A stretch of DNA of 53,228 bases from Deltaproteobacteria bacterium (GTDB lineage: Bacteria > Desulfobacterota > Deferrisomatia > Deferrisomatales > JACRMM01), in the NCBI GenBank assembly GCA_016214985.1, contig JACRMM010000065.1, positions 1-53,228 on the forward strand, in the 5' to 3' direction. A model generated the notes under the pieces. It saw only the letters and a program-made list of their open reading frames with translations. It ran no database searches and was not told the origin of the DNA. The position numbers and the translations under genes are program-made. Below are positions 8,649-18,021 of this stretch, piece by piece; position 1 is the stretch's first letter; every line of letters begins with the position of its first letter.

Positions 8649-11114
8649 TCACTGGATCTGAGGCGCAGCGGGCGGTTCCGGGGGTACGAGGAGGGGTTGG
8701 GGCGGCAGGCCCAGGATCTCTTCGACCGAGCGGGGCTCTCCGTGGTGGCCAGAGAGGATGGTCCGCGGATCTTCCGTCTCGAGCGCCGCTTCCAGCACCT
8801 GATCCACGTGGTCCACGTAACGGATCTGGATCTCCTTGAGGATCGACCGCGGCAAATCGAGATCGAGGAAGTCCTTCTCGTTCTCCTTCGGCAAGAGCAC
8901 CGTGGTCAGGTGACCTCGATGTGCGGCCAGGAGTTTCTCCTTCAGCCCCCCGATGGCCAGCACCCGGCCCCGCAGCGTGATCTCTCCCGTCATCGCTACA
9001 TCCTTGCGGACCGGGATCCCGGTTAGAGACGAGGTCAAAGCCGTGGCGACCGTGATCCCGGCCGACGGACCGTCCTTGGGGATCGCACCTTCGGGCACGT
9101 GGATGTGGATGTCGATCTTCTGGTAGAAGTCACGCTCCAGCCCCAGGCGCTCCGCACGGCTTCGCACGTAGGAGACCGCGGCGCGCGCCGACTCCATCAT
9201 CACATCGCCGAGCTTGCCGGTGATGGTGAGATTGCCCTTGCCGGGAAGCAGAACGACCTCGATGCCGAGGAGTTCGCCGCCCACCTCGGTCCAGGCGAGT
9301 CCTGTCGCATATCCGACCTCGCTCTTTTCCTCCACGACGCCGTACTTGTACTTCGGTGCCTTGAGGAACTTGTGCACCATGGCCAGGCTCACCCGCGTGC
9401 CCTTGTCACTCGGACCCCCCTCTTTGACCACTTCCTTGGCGATCTTTCGGCAGATGCTGGCGATCGTGCGCTCGAGGTTCCGCACCCCGGCCTCTCGCGT
9501 GTAACGCCGGATCATCTCCAGGAGCGAGCCGTCGGGAAACTGCACGTGGGCGTCCTTGAGCCCATTCGCCTCGAGCTGTTTGCGCACCAGGTGGCGTTTG
9601 GCGATATTGAGCTTCTCCAGCTCCGTGTATCCGGCGATCTGAATGACCTCCATCCGGTCCTTGAGCGGCGGGGGAATGTTCGGAAGGTAGTTGGCCGTGG
9701 TGATGAACATGACTCGGGACAGGTCGTAGTCGATGTCGAGGTAGTGGTCGTTGAACGTGTCGTTCTGCTCCGGGTCGAGGACCTCGAGCAGCGCCGATGA
9801 CGGATCGCCCCGGAAGTCCATGCTCATCTTATCGACCTCGTCGAGCAGGAACACGGGGTTCGAGCTCTTGGCCTTCTTGAGGCTCTGGAGGATCTTCCCC
9901 GGCATGGAGCCGATGTAGGTCCTCCGATGTCCCCGGATCTGGGCTTCGTCGCGAACACCGCCCAGAGAGAGGCGCACGAAGTTGCGCCCGGTGGCGCGAG
10001 CGACCGAGCGTGCAAGGCTCGTCTTCCCGACGCCTGGAGGCCCCACGAAGCACAAGATGGGAGCCTTGGTGATGCCGACGAGCTTCAGCACCGCCAGGTA
10101 CTCGACGATGCGCTCCTTGACCTCCTTGAGCCCGTAATGGTCCTCGTCGAGGATCACCTCTGCTTCCGTGAGGTTCACCTTGTCTTCGGTTACCTCGTTC
10201 CAGGGCAGGTCTAGAATCCAGTCGACGTAGTTTCGGACTACTGTCGCTTCCGCCGACATCGGAGACATCATCTTCAGCTTCTGAAGCTCTTTCCTCGTCT
10301 TCTCCTTGACATCGTCTGGCATTTCCTTGGCTTGAATGCGTTGTGCGAGCTCCCGAATCTCGTTCTGCGTGTCCTCGGTCTCTCCCAATTCCTTCTGGAT
10401 GGCCTTCATCTGCTCGTTGAGATAATACTCTTTCTGCGTCTTCTCCATCTGCTTCTTGACGCGCCGTTTGATCTTCTGCTCCACCTCGAGAACCTCGATC
10501 TCGGCCTTCATGAGCTCGTAGAGCTTCTCCAAGCGCTGCTCCGGGTCCTCGGTCTCGAGGAGGCCTTGCTTGTCGGCAGTCTTGATCGAAAGGTGCGCCG
10601 CGATCGTGTCCGCCAGCCGACCGGGGTCGTCGATGGTTTGGGCCGACCCGACGAGCTCCGAGGGAAGCTTCCGGTTGAGCTTCACATACTCGGCAAACCC
10701 GTCGACCACCGTGCGCATGAGGGCGCGCGCTTGGACCGGGACGTCCACCGGCTCCGGGACCTCCTCGGCCCGCACGAGAAAGTACCGGTCGGTAGCCAGG
10801 TACGACGTGAGCCGCGCGCGACCGCGCCCCTCCACGAGGACCTTCACCGTGGCGTCCGGGAGCTTCAAGAGCTGGATGATGGCGCCGATCGTCCCGACCG
10901 TGTGGACGTCGTCGGGTCCCGGGTCGTTGACCCGGGCCTCCTTCTGGGTGGCCAGGAGGATGTCGCGGTCCGCGGCCATGGCCTCCTCCAGCGCGGCAAT
11001 CGACTTGTCGCGCCCGACGAAGAGAGGGATGACCATGTGCGGGAAGACCACCACGTCTCTAAGGGGGATGAGGGGAAGAACGCGTTCGCTGCCTCGGACT
11101 CGACTGCTTGACAT
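8649..11114 (-). CDS. lon: ATP-dependent protease Lon
   Basis: Cytoplasmic AAA+ serine protease that degrades misfolded and regulatory proteins. It has 821 residues from the ATG at 11114, which has AGGTGA upstream. The frame continues 27 codons further upstream, but a start there would overlap the clpX end without a better binding site. The N-terminal LON substrate domain (VLPLIPLRDVVVFPHM) is followed by a coiled region, an AAA+ module with GPPGVGKT, and a C-terminal protease with the catalytic Ser in PKDGPSAG and Lys 43 residues later in GGLKEK. Length is normal. It is the last gene of a tig-clpP-clpX-lon run. Confidence 0.97.
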   Translation of the reverse strand: MSSSRVRGSERVLPLIPLRDVVVFPHMVIPLFVGRDKSIAALEEAMAADRDILLATQKEARVNDPGPDDVHTVGTIGAIIQLLKLPDATVKVLVEGRGRARLTSYLATDRYFLVRAEEVPEPVDVPVQARALMRTVVDGFAEYVKLNRKLPSELVGSAQTIDDPGRLADTIAAHLSIKTADKQGLLETEDPEQRLEKLYELMKAEIEVLEVEQKIKRRVKKQMEKTQKEYYLNEQMKAIQKELGETEDTQNEIRELAQRIQAKEMPDDVKEKTRKELQKLKMMSPMSAEATVVRNYVDWILDLPWNEVTEDKVNLTEAEVILDEDHYGLKEVKERIVEYLAVLKLVGITKAPILCFVGPPGVGKTSLARSVARATGRNFVRLSLGGVRDEAQIRGHRRTYIGSMPGKILQSLKKAKSSNPVFLLDEVDKMSMDFRGDPSSALLEVLDPEQNDTFNDHYLDIDYDLSRVMFITTANYLPNIPPPLKDRMEVIQIAGYTELEKLNIAKRHLVRKQLEANGLKDAHVQFPDGSLLEMIRRYTREAGVRNLERTIASICRKIAKEVVKEGGPSDKGTRVSLAMVHKFLKAPKYKYGVVEEKSEVGYATGLAWTEVGGELLGIEVVLLPGKGNLTITGKLGDVMMESARAAVSYVRSRAERLGLERDFYQKIDIHIHVPEGAIPKDGPSAGITVATALTSSLTGIPVRKDVAMTGEITLRGRVLAIGGLKEKLLAAHRGHLTTVLLPKENEKDFLDLDLPRSILKEIQIRYVDHVDQVLEAALETEDPRTILSGHHGEPRSVEEILGLPPQPLLVPPEPPAAPQIQ

Positions 11115-11136
11115 GTGGTTTTTCACCTGACGGGGC

Positions 11137-12396
11137 TCACGCGTTGCTGACGCGCTCGGAGCCCTGTTCTTCGTAGAGGAGGATGGGGGGCTCACCGTGG
11201 AGGATCACGTCCTCGTTGATGATCACCTCCCGAACGTTCTTCTGGGACGGGATCTCGTACATGAGATCGAGCATCACGTTTTCAAGGATCGCCCTCAGGC
11301 CCCGGGCACCCGTGCTGCGACGGATGGCCTCCCCGGCCACCGCCTTCAGAGAGCCGTCGGTGAACGACAGCGACACGCCCTCCATGTCGAAGAGCTTCTT
11401 GTACTGCTTGACCAGCGCGTTCTTGGGTTCCTTGAGGATCCGGACGAGTGCCGGCTCGTCGAGCTCGTGGAGCGCGGCGTGGATCGGGAGGCGGCCGACG
11501 AACTCCGGGATCATCCCGAACTTGATCAGGTCCTGGGGCTGGACGAGCTCCAGCATCCCCTCCTCGCGCTTCTGCCGGCGGCTCTTGACGTCCGCTCCGA
11601 AGCCAATCGACTTCTTGCCGGTTCGCTGCTCGATCACGTCCTCGAGGCCGACGAAGGCCCCTCCGCAGACGAACAGGATGTTTCGCGTGTCGACCTTGAT
11701 GTAGTCCTGCTGGGGATGCTTGCGGCCTCCCTTGGGCGGCACGCTCGCGATGGTGCCCTCCAGGATCTTCAGGAGCGCCTGCTGCACGCCCTCTCCCGAG
11801 ACGTCGCGCGTGATGCTCGGCCCTTCCGTCTTCTTGGCGATCTTGTCGATCTCGTCAATGTACACGATCCCGCGCGATGTCTTTTCGACGTCGTAGTCGG
11901 CGTTCTGCAGCAGGCTCAGGATGATGTTCTCCACGTCCTCGCCCACGTAACCGGCCTCGGTGAGGCTCGTGGCGTCGGCCATGGCAAAGGGAACGCTGAG
12001 GTAGCGGGCCAAGCTCTGGGCCAGCAGCGTCTTCCCGCAGCCGGTCGGCCCCATGAGCAGGATGTTGGACTTCTCGAGTTCCACGTCGTCCTTGACCCCG
12101 ACCGGAGCGTGGACCCGCTTGTAGTGGTTGTGGACCGCCACCGACAGGGTCCGCTTCGCGCGCTCCTGGCCGATCACGTACTGGTCGAGGAATGTCTTGA
12201 TCTCGTAAGGCGCAGGGAGGCCGTCTCCCACCGCCTCATCGGACACGATCTCCTCGGCGATGATGTCGTTGCACAGCGTGATGCACTCGTCGCAAATGTA
12301 GGCCGTGGGGCCCGCGATCAGCTTCCGGACGTCTTCCTGCCCCTTGCCGCAGAAGGAGCAGTAGAGGCCGCTGCCTTTTCCCTTTCTCGAGTTCAC
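11137..12396 (-). CDS. clpX: ATP-dependent Clp protease ATP-binding subunit ClpX
   Basis: AAA+ unfoldase that feeds proteins into ClpP. The 419-residue protein has the N-terminal four-Cys zinc finger (YCSFCGKG...ICDECI), Walker A GPTGCGKT, Walker B VYIDEIDK, the ClpP-docking IGF-type loop (SIGFGA) and a sensor-2 arginine region (STGARGLR). The GTG start at 12396 overlaps the clpP stop codon as GTGA, indicating coupled translation. The gene is full length with no anomalies. Confidence 0.98.
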   Translation of the reverse strand: MNSRKGKGSGLYCSFCGKGQEDVRKLIAGPTAYICDECITLCNDIIAEEIVSDEAVGDGLPAPYEIKTFLDQYVIGQERAKRTLSVAVHNHYKRVHAPVGVKDDVELEKSNILLMGPTGCGKTLLAQSLARYLSVPFAMADATSLTEAGYVGEDVENIILSLLQNADYDVEKTSRGIVYIDEIDKIAKKTEGPSITRDVSGEGVQQALLKILEGTIASVPPKGGRKHPQQDYIKVDTRNILFVCGGAFVGLEDVIEQRTGKKSIGFGADVKSRRQKREEGMLELVQPQDLIKFGMIPEFVGRLPIHAALHELDEPALVRILKEPKNALVKQYKKLFDMEGVSLSFTDGSLKAVAGEAIRRSTGARGLRAILENVMLDLMYEIPSQKNVREVIINEDVILHGEPPILLYEEQGSERVSNA

Positions 12397-13025
12397 CGGG
12401 ATTCGTCTCCACGCGCGGGTCTGAGCCCGCCCTGCTCAAAGGCGTGCTTGGTGAGTACCTTGTCGATAATACCGTACTGTAACGCCTGCTCTCCGTCCAT
12501 GAAGAAGTCGCGATCCGTATCGCGGCGGACGGTTTCCAGGTCCTGGCCCGTGTGGCTCGCCAGGATGCGGTCCAGGGACTCCCTCATCCGCAAGATCTCC
12601 CGTGCATGGATCTCGATATCGGCCGCCTGCCCCTGAAAGCCTCCCAGGGGTTGGTGGATCATGATGCGTGCGTGCGGCAGCGCCCAGCGCTTGCCCGCGG
12701 CCCCGGCCGCCAGCAGGAGAGCTCCCATGCTGGACGCCTGCCCGAGGCAGATGGTGCAGACGTCGGGTCGAACGTACTGCATGGTGTCGTAGATCGCAAG
12801 ACCAGCGGTCACAAGCCCTCCGGGCGAGTTCACGTACACATAGATATCGGCGGAGGGGTCCTCCGACTCGAGGAATAGGAGCTGGGCGACGACGACGTTG
12901 GCGACGTCGTCGTCGATCCCCGAGCCGAGCAAGATGATTCGATCCTTGAGGAGGCGGGAGTAGATGTCGTACGAGCGCTCGCCGCGCGCGGTGCGCTCGA
13001 CCACGAAGGGAATGAGGCTACTCAT
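12393..13025 (-). CDS. clpP: ATP-dependent Clp protease proteolytic subunit ClpP
   Basis: Serine peptidase forming the tetradecameric chamber of ClpXP. The 210-residue protein has the catalytic triad as Ser in GQASSMGA, His in RIMIHQP and Asp in RDTDRDFFM. The start MSSLIPFVVERTARGERSYDIYSRLLKDR is typical, and mature enzymes in this family usually lose a short N-terminal propeptide. It overlaps the tig 3' end by 8 bp and clpX by 4 bp, so all three are probably one message. Confidence 0.98.
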   Translation of the reverse strand: MSSLIPFVVERTARGERSYDIYSRLLKDRIILLGSGIDDDVANVVVAQLLFLESEDPSADIYVYVNSPGGLVTAGLAIYDTMQYVRPDVCTICLGQASSMGALLLAAGAAGKRWALPHARIMIHQPLGGFQGQAADIEIHAREILRMRESLDRILASHTGQDLETVRRDTDRDFFMDGEQALQYGIIDKVLTKHAFEQGGLRPARGDESR

Positions 13026-14340
13026 GGGCGAGCCCCGCCGCCTTGAGCTCTTCGCGGCTCACCAACTCCACCGTCGAGGACGTCACCACGTGATCGATCA
13101 CCTTCTGCTCCAACAAGGACGAACGCAGCGAGTCAAGCCGTTCCCCCTCGTCGAAGAACGACCGGATCAGAGAGTAAGGCCGCCCGTCCGCTTCGGCAAT
13201 CGCCCGGAGCCTCGTCTCGACGTCGGCGTCGGAGACTTCGACCGTCTCGGCCTTCGCGAGTGCATTGAGCAGGAACGCCCACCGGACGGCCCGCTCAGAC
13301 CCGCGACGATAGTTCTCCTGAAGCTCTCGGCGGTCGATACCTGCCGAATCCAGGTCGATCCCCCGTTGGGCCAGGTCCTGGCGCAGACTGTCCAGAGCGC
13401 GCGCCTGCTGCCGCGCCACAAGGCTTTCCGGCACCTCGAAGGGGTTGGCCTGGAGGAGCGAGTCGATCACGCGCTCTCGGAACTCGGACTCGGCCCGATG
13501 GCTCTTCTCGGCCATGGCAACCTCTCGAACGCGGTCGCGCAACTCGGCCAGCGTTTCGACCTTCGCCGTTTCCCTCGCGAATTCGTCGTCCAGTTCCGGC
13601 AGGCGCCGGACCTTGACCTCCTTCACCCGGATCTGAAACTGCGCGTGCTTTCCAGCGAGGGCGACGGCCCGGTAGTCCTCCGGGAAGTCCAGTTCAAGCG
13701 TCCTCTCCTCGCCGCCGCGACTCCCACGGAGGCCCTCCTCGAACCCGGGGATGAACATCCCGGAGCCCAGGATCAGGGTGCGTCCCTCGCCCGTGCCACC
13801 CTCGAAGGGCTCACCGCCGATGGCTCCCTCGTAGTCCACGACCACCATATCGCCCTCCTCCGCCTCCCGGTCCTCCGACGCCGGCTCGAAGTTCGCGTGC
13901 TCGCGCCGCATGGTCTCGAGCCGGGCGTCGACCTCCGTCTCGGAGATGTCGACGGCCTCCTTCTTCAGGCTCAGCCCCGAATACCCCCGGGGCTCCACCG
14001 TAGGCCGAACCTCGACGACAGCGGTATAGGCAATCCCCCCCTCGTCGGTAGCCGTCTCGAGGTTGATGTCCGCGTCCGAGACCGGGACGATGCCCTCAGC
14101 CCGCAGCGCATCCAGGTACGTCTTCTCCACGAGCTGCGACATGGCGTCAGCTCGGACGCGATCGCCGTAGATGCGTTTGAGCACGGGGATGGGCGCCTTG
14201 CCCTTCCGAAATCCGGGCACGGTCACACTGCGCTGAAGATCCCGAAACGCTGTCGCCTGCTGCTGACCCAGTTCCTCCGCTGAAACCTCGACGAAGAGCT
14301 TGGCCTTCACAGGGCTGATGGACTCCACTTGGGCTTTCAT
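13018..14340 (-). CDS. tig: Trigger factor
   Basis: Ribosome-associated chaperone and peptidyl-prolyl isomerase. It has 440 residues from the ATG at 14340 with GAGGAG nine bases upstream; a GTG three codons earlier is less likely. The ribosome-binding N domain carries a GFRKGKAP signature, followed by an FKBP-like PPIase domain (EGDMVVVDYEGAIGG) and the C-terminal helical cradle. It heads the tig-clpP-clpX-lon operon, a widespread protein-quality-control arrangement. Confidence 0.97.
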   Translation of the reverse strand: MKAQVESISPVKAKLFVEVSAEELGQQQATAFRDLQRSVTVPGFRKGKAPIPVLKRIYGDRVRADAMSQLVEKTYLDALRAEGIVPVSDADINLETATDEGGIAYTAVVEVRPTVEPRGYSGLSLKKEAVDISETEVDARLETMRREHANFEPASEDREAEEGDMVVVDYEGAIGGEPFEGGTGEGRTLILGSGMFIPGFEEGLRGSRGGEERTLELDFPEDYRAVALAGKHAQFQIRVKEVKVRRLPELDDEFARETAKVETLAELRDRVREVAMAEKSHRAESEFRERVIDSLLQANPFEVPESLVARQQARALDSLRQDLAQRGIDLDSAGIDRRELQENYRRGSERAVRWAFLLNALAKAETVEVSDADVETRLRAIAEADGRPYSLIRSFFDEGERLDSLRSSLLEQKVIDHVVTSSTVELVSREELKAAGLAHE

Positions 14341-14467
14341 GTTCCACACTCCTCATTCGGCTCAGATCGGAGAGAACCCGCTGCCGTCGCGGTGGCCAGG
14401 CAGCAGGCCGGGGTCTGGTTGAGAGGGTCTCGGGGAAAGCTGCGGGAACGGCAGAAGCCGGAAATCA

Positions 14468-14550
14468 TGGTGCGAGAGGGGGGACTCGAACCCCCACGGT
14501 TGCCCGCTGGATCCTAAGTCCAGTGCGTCTGCCAGTTCCGCCACTCTCGC
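14468..14550 (-). tRNA. tRNA-Leu (TAG)
   Basis: An 83-nt type II tRNA with acceptor GCGAGAG pairing CTCTCGC, anticodon loop CTTAGGA giving TAG, a long variable arm, discriminator A and an encoded CCA. It lies just upstream of tig on the same strand. Confidence 0.96.
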
Positions 14551-14680
14551 AAGGGAACAGCCGAGGTCAAAGGGCAGCGGTGCCGCCGCCGCCAGCCACG
14601 CGGCGCGGCCCGCCCGAGGGCGCACATCGTACACAACCCTCGCCCCTCTGAAAAGCGCAAAGTCGCCAGCGTCCAGCCGG

Positions 14681-15826
14681 TCACGCGGGCGGATCGTCAC
14701 CTCGCAACGCCCGCACCAGCGGTTCCTCCAGCACGCTCCGCTGCCACCGCTTGAGGGCACCCGGCAGAGAAGCGAAGACCTCGTCCGGGTCCTCGCGCGC
14801 AAGCCTCTCCAAGGTAGCGGAGTTGACGAGAAGCCCGGGCGCAAGGCTCAAGCGAGCGGCACTGTCCTCCCGAACCCTCTTGAGTCGTTTCAGCCGACGC
14901 TCCTGGGCCCCGGTCAGAGGTTCGAAGGCGCTCGGCGTGGGGCTTGGCCACTGATCCGGCGTCAGGGCCCGCGCGCGGGCGACCGCTTCGAGCACGGCCG
15001 AAGCCCACCGCCCCAGCACACCCTTGTTGGCTCCCGGAGTCTCCACAACGTCGTGGCGGCTCGTCGGGGGCTTCGCGGCCCACTCGAGGAGAACCTGGTT
15101 CGAGAACACTTTGAAGGGGGGGACGTCTCGCTCCCGAGCCGCGGTATCGCGCACCTCGACCAGTTCCTGAAGCACGGCCAGGGGTTGCCCCTTGAGGCGG
15201 CTCGCCCCCTTGACGTCCAGGCACCAGGGTCTGCGCGCCGGGGCGGGTTCGACAGCGACGAGCAACTCGCACTCCTCACGGACCCACTCGACTCGTCCCA
15301 GGCGCACCAACTCTTCGCCCAGGCGGGCCCGCAAGGGGATGAGGTAGGCCGTGTCGAGCGTCGCGTACGCAAGCATCTCATCGCTCAGCGGGCGGGCCGA
15401 CCAGTCCGCCCGCTGGTGGTGCTTGTCCAGGGTGACCCCAAAGAACTCCAGCAGGAGCGCCGCCAGCCCGAACTGGCTTCGCCCCGTGAACTGAGCCGCG
15501 ATCATGGTGTCGAAGACGTTAACCACCGCGAAACCGAAGTCCTTCTTCAGCAGTCGGACGTCGTAATCCCCCCCGTGGAGGATCTTCTCGGTGCCGGGAT
15601 CGCCAAGCAACGGCCCGAGTTCCTGAAGGGCCTCCCGGGACGCCAGCGGGTCGAGGACCGCGTGCCCCTGACCCGTGGACACCTGCACCAGACAAACCTT
15701 TTCCCGATAGTTATGGAGGCTGTCGGCTTCCAGGTCCAGGGCGACGGCGGGCTCGTCCCGAATGCCCCTGAGGTACTCCTCGATCCCCGATCGATGTGCG
15801 AGAAACCGGAACGGCGGCAGGTCCAT
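14681..15826 (-). CDS. rnd: Ribonuclease D (3'-5' exoribonuclease with HRDC domain)
   Basis: DEDDy-type exoribonuclease that trims tRNA and other RNA 3' ends. It has 381 residues from the ATG at 15826 with AGAGGAGG just upstream; the frame is open another 900 bp upstream but that part shows no homology. Catalytic acids are D and E in LDLEAD, D in HGGDYD, and the YATLD...Y/D motif III (YATLDTAYLI). A C-terminal HRDC nucleic-acid-binding region contains FKVFSNQVLLEWA. It lies 130 bp upstream of tRNA-Leu on the same strand. Confidence 0.93.
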   Translation of the reverse strand: MDLPPFRFLAHRSGIEEYLRGIRDEPAVALDLEADSLHNYREKVCLVQVSTGQGHAVLDPLASREALQELGPLLGDPGTEKILHGGDYDVRLLKKDFGFAVVNVFDTMIAAQFTGRSQFGLAALLLEFFGVTLDKHHQRADWSARPLSDEMLAYATLDTAYLIPLRARLGEELVRLGRVEWVREECELLVAVEPAPARRPWCLDVKGASRLKGQPLAVLQELVEVRDTAARERDVPPFKVFSNQVLLEWAAKPPTSRHDVVETPGANKGVLGRWASAVLEAVARARALTPDQWPSPTPSAFEPLTGAQERRLKRLKRVREDSAARLSLAPGLLVNSATLERLAREDPDEVFASLPGALKRWQRSVLEEPLVRALRGDDPPA

Positions 15827-16261
15827 GACCCCTCCTCTAGGGGGCACATTCTCCCCTCCGGGCCCCGTCTTGACAACCCGGACGGTCGATGTGCCCCGAC
15901 GCCTCTCCTGGAACCTCTCGCGCAGCGCAACCCGTCGAAGCTTGCAGAGACGAGACGCAGGAGACTCCAGGGCCGGGCACCTTCGCCACTTCGGCCCGCG
16001 GCAGCGGGGAGAACGACCGCGGCTTCGTCGACGGCGGAATCCCCGGCAAGCGGCGCAACGAGGAGTTCCCGGTCGGGCCGTTCCTCCCGCAATCCCGCGC
16101 CGTCGAGCCTCGCGCTTCTCCGTTCCACACCTGGGGATTACAGGAAAACAGCGCGACTCAAACCTGGAACACCGCTGGCGACTTGTGTATCCTTTCCCAT
16201 TTACGGGGATTCTTCGACGGTGGCACAGGGCCCGCGGGCAGCGGCCGAGGAGTCGATCGGA
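15827..16261. other. 435-bp divergent intergenic region
   Basis: This gap separates rnd (leftward) and the cytochrome gene (rightward) and must contain both promoters. Frames run open through it on both strands, but none has a start with a ribosome binding site or a recognisable product. I could not identify a convincing -35/-10 pair. Confidence 0.5.
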
Positions 16262-17485
16262 GTGAAGGGAAATCGCCGCATGATCCTGGCTGTGGGACTG
16301 CTCGTCCTTGCCGGAGCCTCGCTCGCCGGTGCCGAGTTCGGGGGCCGGCCCGGGTACGCCGGCAGCGACGCGTGCCGCCGGTGCCATCCGGAGGTGTACG
16401 CTCAGTGGCGGCTGACGCCCCACGCCCGGATGCTCGTCGACGCGAAGCGCGATCCGACCGCCGTATTGGCGAGCGACTTCAACGAGGACATCCCGTTTCA
16501 GAAGGATCAGATCACGTACAGTGTCGGGAGCCACTGGGTACAGAAGTACCTCACCCGAATCAAGGGCGTGCTCTATGTGCTCCCGAAGTACTGGAACATC
16601 CCGGCCCGCAAGTGGGAACCCTACAGTATTTGGAACTGGATGGAACAACCGTACAATGTCTACTGCGACGGTTGCCACACCGTAGGGTTCGATCCGGCGA
16701 CGAAGAGTTTCTTTGAGCCCGGCGTCGGATGCGAAGCGTGCCATGGGCCGGGCCAAAAGCACGTAAAGTCGGGTGGGCGGCTGAAGGAGATCGTGAACCC
16801 TTCAAAGCTCACCGAGGACCGTGCCATGATGATCTGCATGGCATGTCATACAGATGGGATGGACAAGGGTTCTGAGACCTTTCCTTTCCCGGTAGGCTAT
16901 ATTCCTGGCAAGGACATCAACGACTACTTCACAGAGTTCTTCATGCCGAAGCCCAAGAGCAAGAGCTGGTACTGGGGTTCGATGGACTTCTATGAACGAC
17001 GGCGGATGTGGTATTTCTTCCAGTCCAAGTTCTACTCCACCGTGCGAGCGTGCGAGGTCTGCGGCTTCGACCGGGGTGCCACGCAGCACGTGGAGCGGTT
17101 CATGACGCGCAGCGAGTACTGCGGAACTTGCCACAAGAAGCGCTACGAGCGATTCTTTGAACACTCCGGCCATCGACCGGAGAACACCGAGTGCACCGAC
17201 TGCCACATCCCGAAGATGGCCAGACCGGGGAGGGCGTACTCCATCCACGACCACAAGTTCGACTTCAGCCAACCGCGCCCGCCCTGCGCCGCGTGCCACG
17301 ACCCGAAGGAGATTGCGGGCAAGACGCTGTGCACCTACGAGCCCGCGGGCTACCACCTCTCCCCGGTCAAGTACCCCCGGGAGATGACGGTGTACGAAGC
17401 GTGCCTGTTCTGCCACAAGAACAAGACCCAGTCGTGGGCCCGGCAGGTGACGCCTGAGCTCGTGGATCGGTTCATCGTCGAGTGA
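16262..17485 (+). CDS. Periplasmic octaheme c-type cytochrome (cytochrome c554-like)
   Basis: The 407-residue protein starts at GTG 16262 (GAGGAG nine bases upstream; ATG at 16280 is an alternative inside the signal peptide). A Sec signal ends near SLAGA. Eight CxxCH heme motifs are visible: CRRCH, CDGCH, CEACH, CMACH, CGTCH, CTDCH, CAACH and CLFCH. A further CEVCG lies between the fourth and fifth and lacks the heme-ligating His. The N-terminal YAGSDACRRCHPEVYAQW pattern resembles the cytochrome c554 family. The likely role is periplasmic electron transfer; the partner is unknown. The next gene overlaps its stop. Confidence 0.9.
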   Translation: MKGNRRMILAVGLLVLAGASLAGAEFGGRPGYAGSDACRRCHPEVYAQWRLTPHARMLVDAKRDPTAVLASDFNEDIPFQKDQITYSVGSHWVQKYLTRIKGVLYVLPKYWNIPARKWEPYSIWNWMEQPYNVYCDGCHTVGFDPATKSFFEPGVGCEACHGPGQKHVKSGGRLKEIVNPSKLTEDRAMMICMACHTDGMDKGSETFPFPVGYIPGKDINDYFTEFFMPKPKSKSWYWGSMDFYERRRMWYFFQSKFYSTVRACEVCGFDRGATQHVERFMTRSEYCGTCHKKRYERFFEHSGHRPENTECTDCHIPKMARPGRAYSIHDHKFDFSQPRPPCAACHDPKEIAGKTLCTYEPAGYHLSPVKYPREMTVYEACLFCHKNKTQSWARQVTPELVDRFIVE

Positions 17486-17766
17486 GCAGGGACGATCAGG
17501 AGGCTTCGGAACTCGTCTGGACCGAGGTATACATTGCCCTCAATCCGGTCGAAGCGTCAGCAGTCAACGGACTGCTGGAGGCGGAGGAGATGGAGTCCCG
17601 GCAGCGCGACATGGGGGTCAGCCTTTACCCGGTGACCCTCGGCCCGTTGGGAGAAACGAGGATCTCTGTCCGTGCCCGAGACGCGGACGAGGCTCGCGAC
17701 CTCCTGCGTCAAGCTGTTGCGGACGGCGTCCTACCCGGCGGTCTGGTGACAGAGGGCCCTCGCTGA
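17482..17766 (+). CDS. DUF2007-type putative signal-transducing protein
   Basis: A 94-residue soluble protein with the DUF2007 pattern (VYIALNPVEASAVNGLLEAEEM and an ACT-like fold predicted from ISVRARDADEARDLL). Family members are small, occur across many bacteria and have no firm biochemical role. The GTG start overlaps the cytochrome stop codon as GTGA, so the two are translationally coupled. Whether it affects cytochrome function is unknown. Confidence 0.75.
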   Translation: MSRDDQEASELVWTEVYIALNPVEASAVNGLLEAEEMESRQRDMGVSLYPVTLGPLGETRISVRARDADEARDLLRQAVADGVLPGGLVTEGPR

Positions 17767-17775
17767 CCACCGGGA

Positions 17776-18003
17776 TCACGAGCCTGCCCGGCGAAACGAC
17801 GTGAGCTCCCACCCACCGCTCTCCGTATCGTGTCGGAGGATGTACTCGCCACCGTCCGCACCCAGCACCTTGAAGTATCGATGGTCCGGAGAGAGCCAGC
17901 GATCCCGCACCTCCGAGACGTCCACCGCCCGGCCGCCGAAGAAGATTCTTCGCGGTGCCTCCTCGCCCCGGAAGCCTGCCAAACACTCCACTCGAATCCG
18001 CAC
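17776..18003 (-). CDS. Small conserved-looking hypothetical protein
   Basis: A 75-residue protein of normal composition (WLSPDHRYFKVLGADGGEYILRHD) with a predicted beta-rich fold and no membrane segment. The GTG start at 18003 lies 18 bp after the panE stop codon with GGGGCGG upstream, so it is probably the third gene of a tetR-panE operon. I do not recognise a named family. Confidence 0.65.
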   Translation of the reverse strand: MRIRVECLAGFRGEEAPRRIFFGGRAVDVSEVRDRWLSPDHRYFKVLGADGGEYILRHDTESGGWELTSFRRAGS

Positions 18004-18021
18004 CGCCGCCCCTGGTTCCGC

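Noticed and set aside
14551..14680. TTTTCA/TACGAT pair as a tRNA-Leu promoter
   Set aside because: Each box matches only four of six consensus bases and the start would be about 80 bp upstream; not convincing in GC-rich DNA.
15053..16261. Long upstream extension of the cytochrome frame
   Set aside because: It runs antisense through rnd; the signal peptide and ribosome binding site place the start at 16262.
15827..16762. Upstream extension of the rnd frame
   Set aside because: No RNase D homology, overlaps the cytochrome gene on the other strand, and ATG 15826 has AGAGGAGG.
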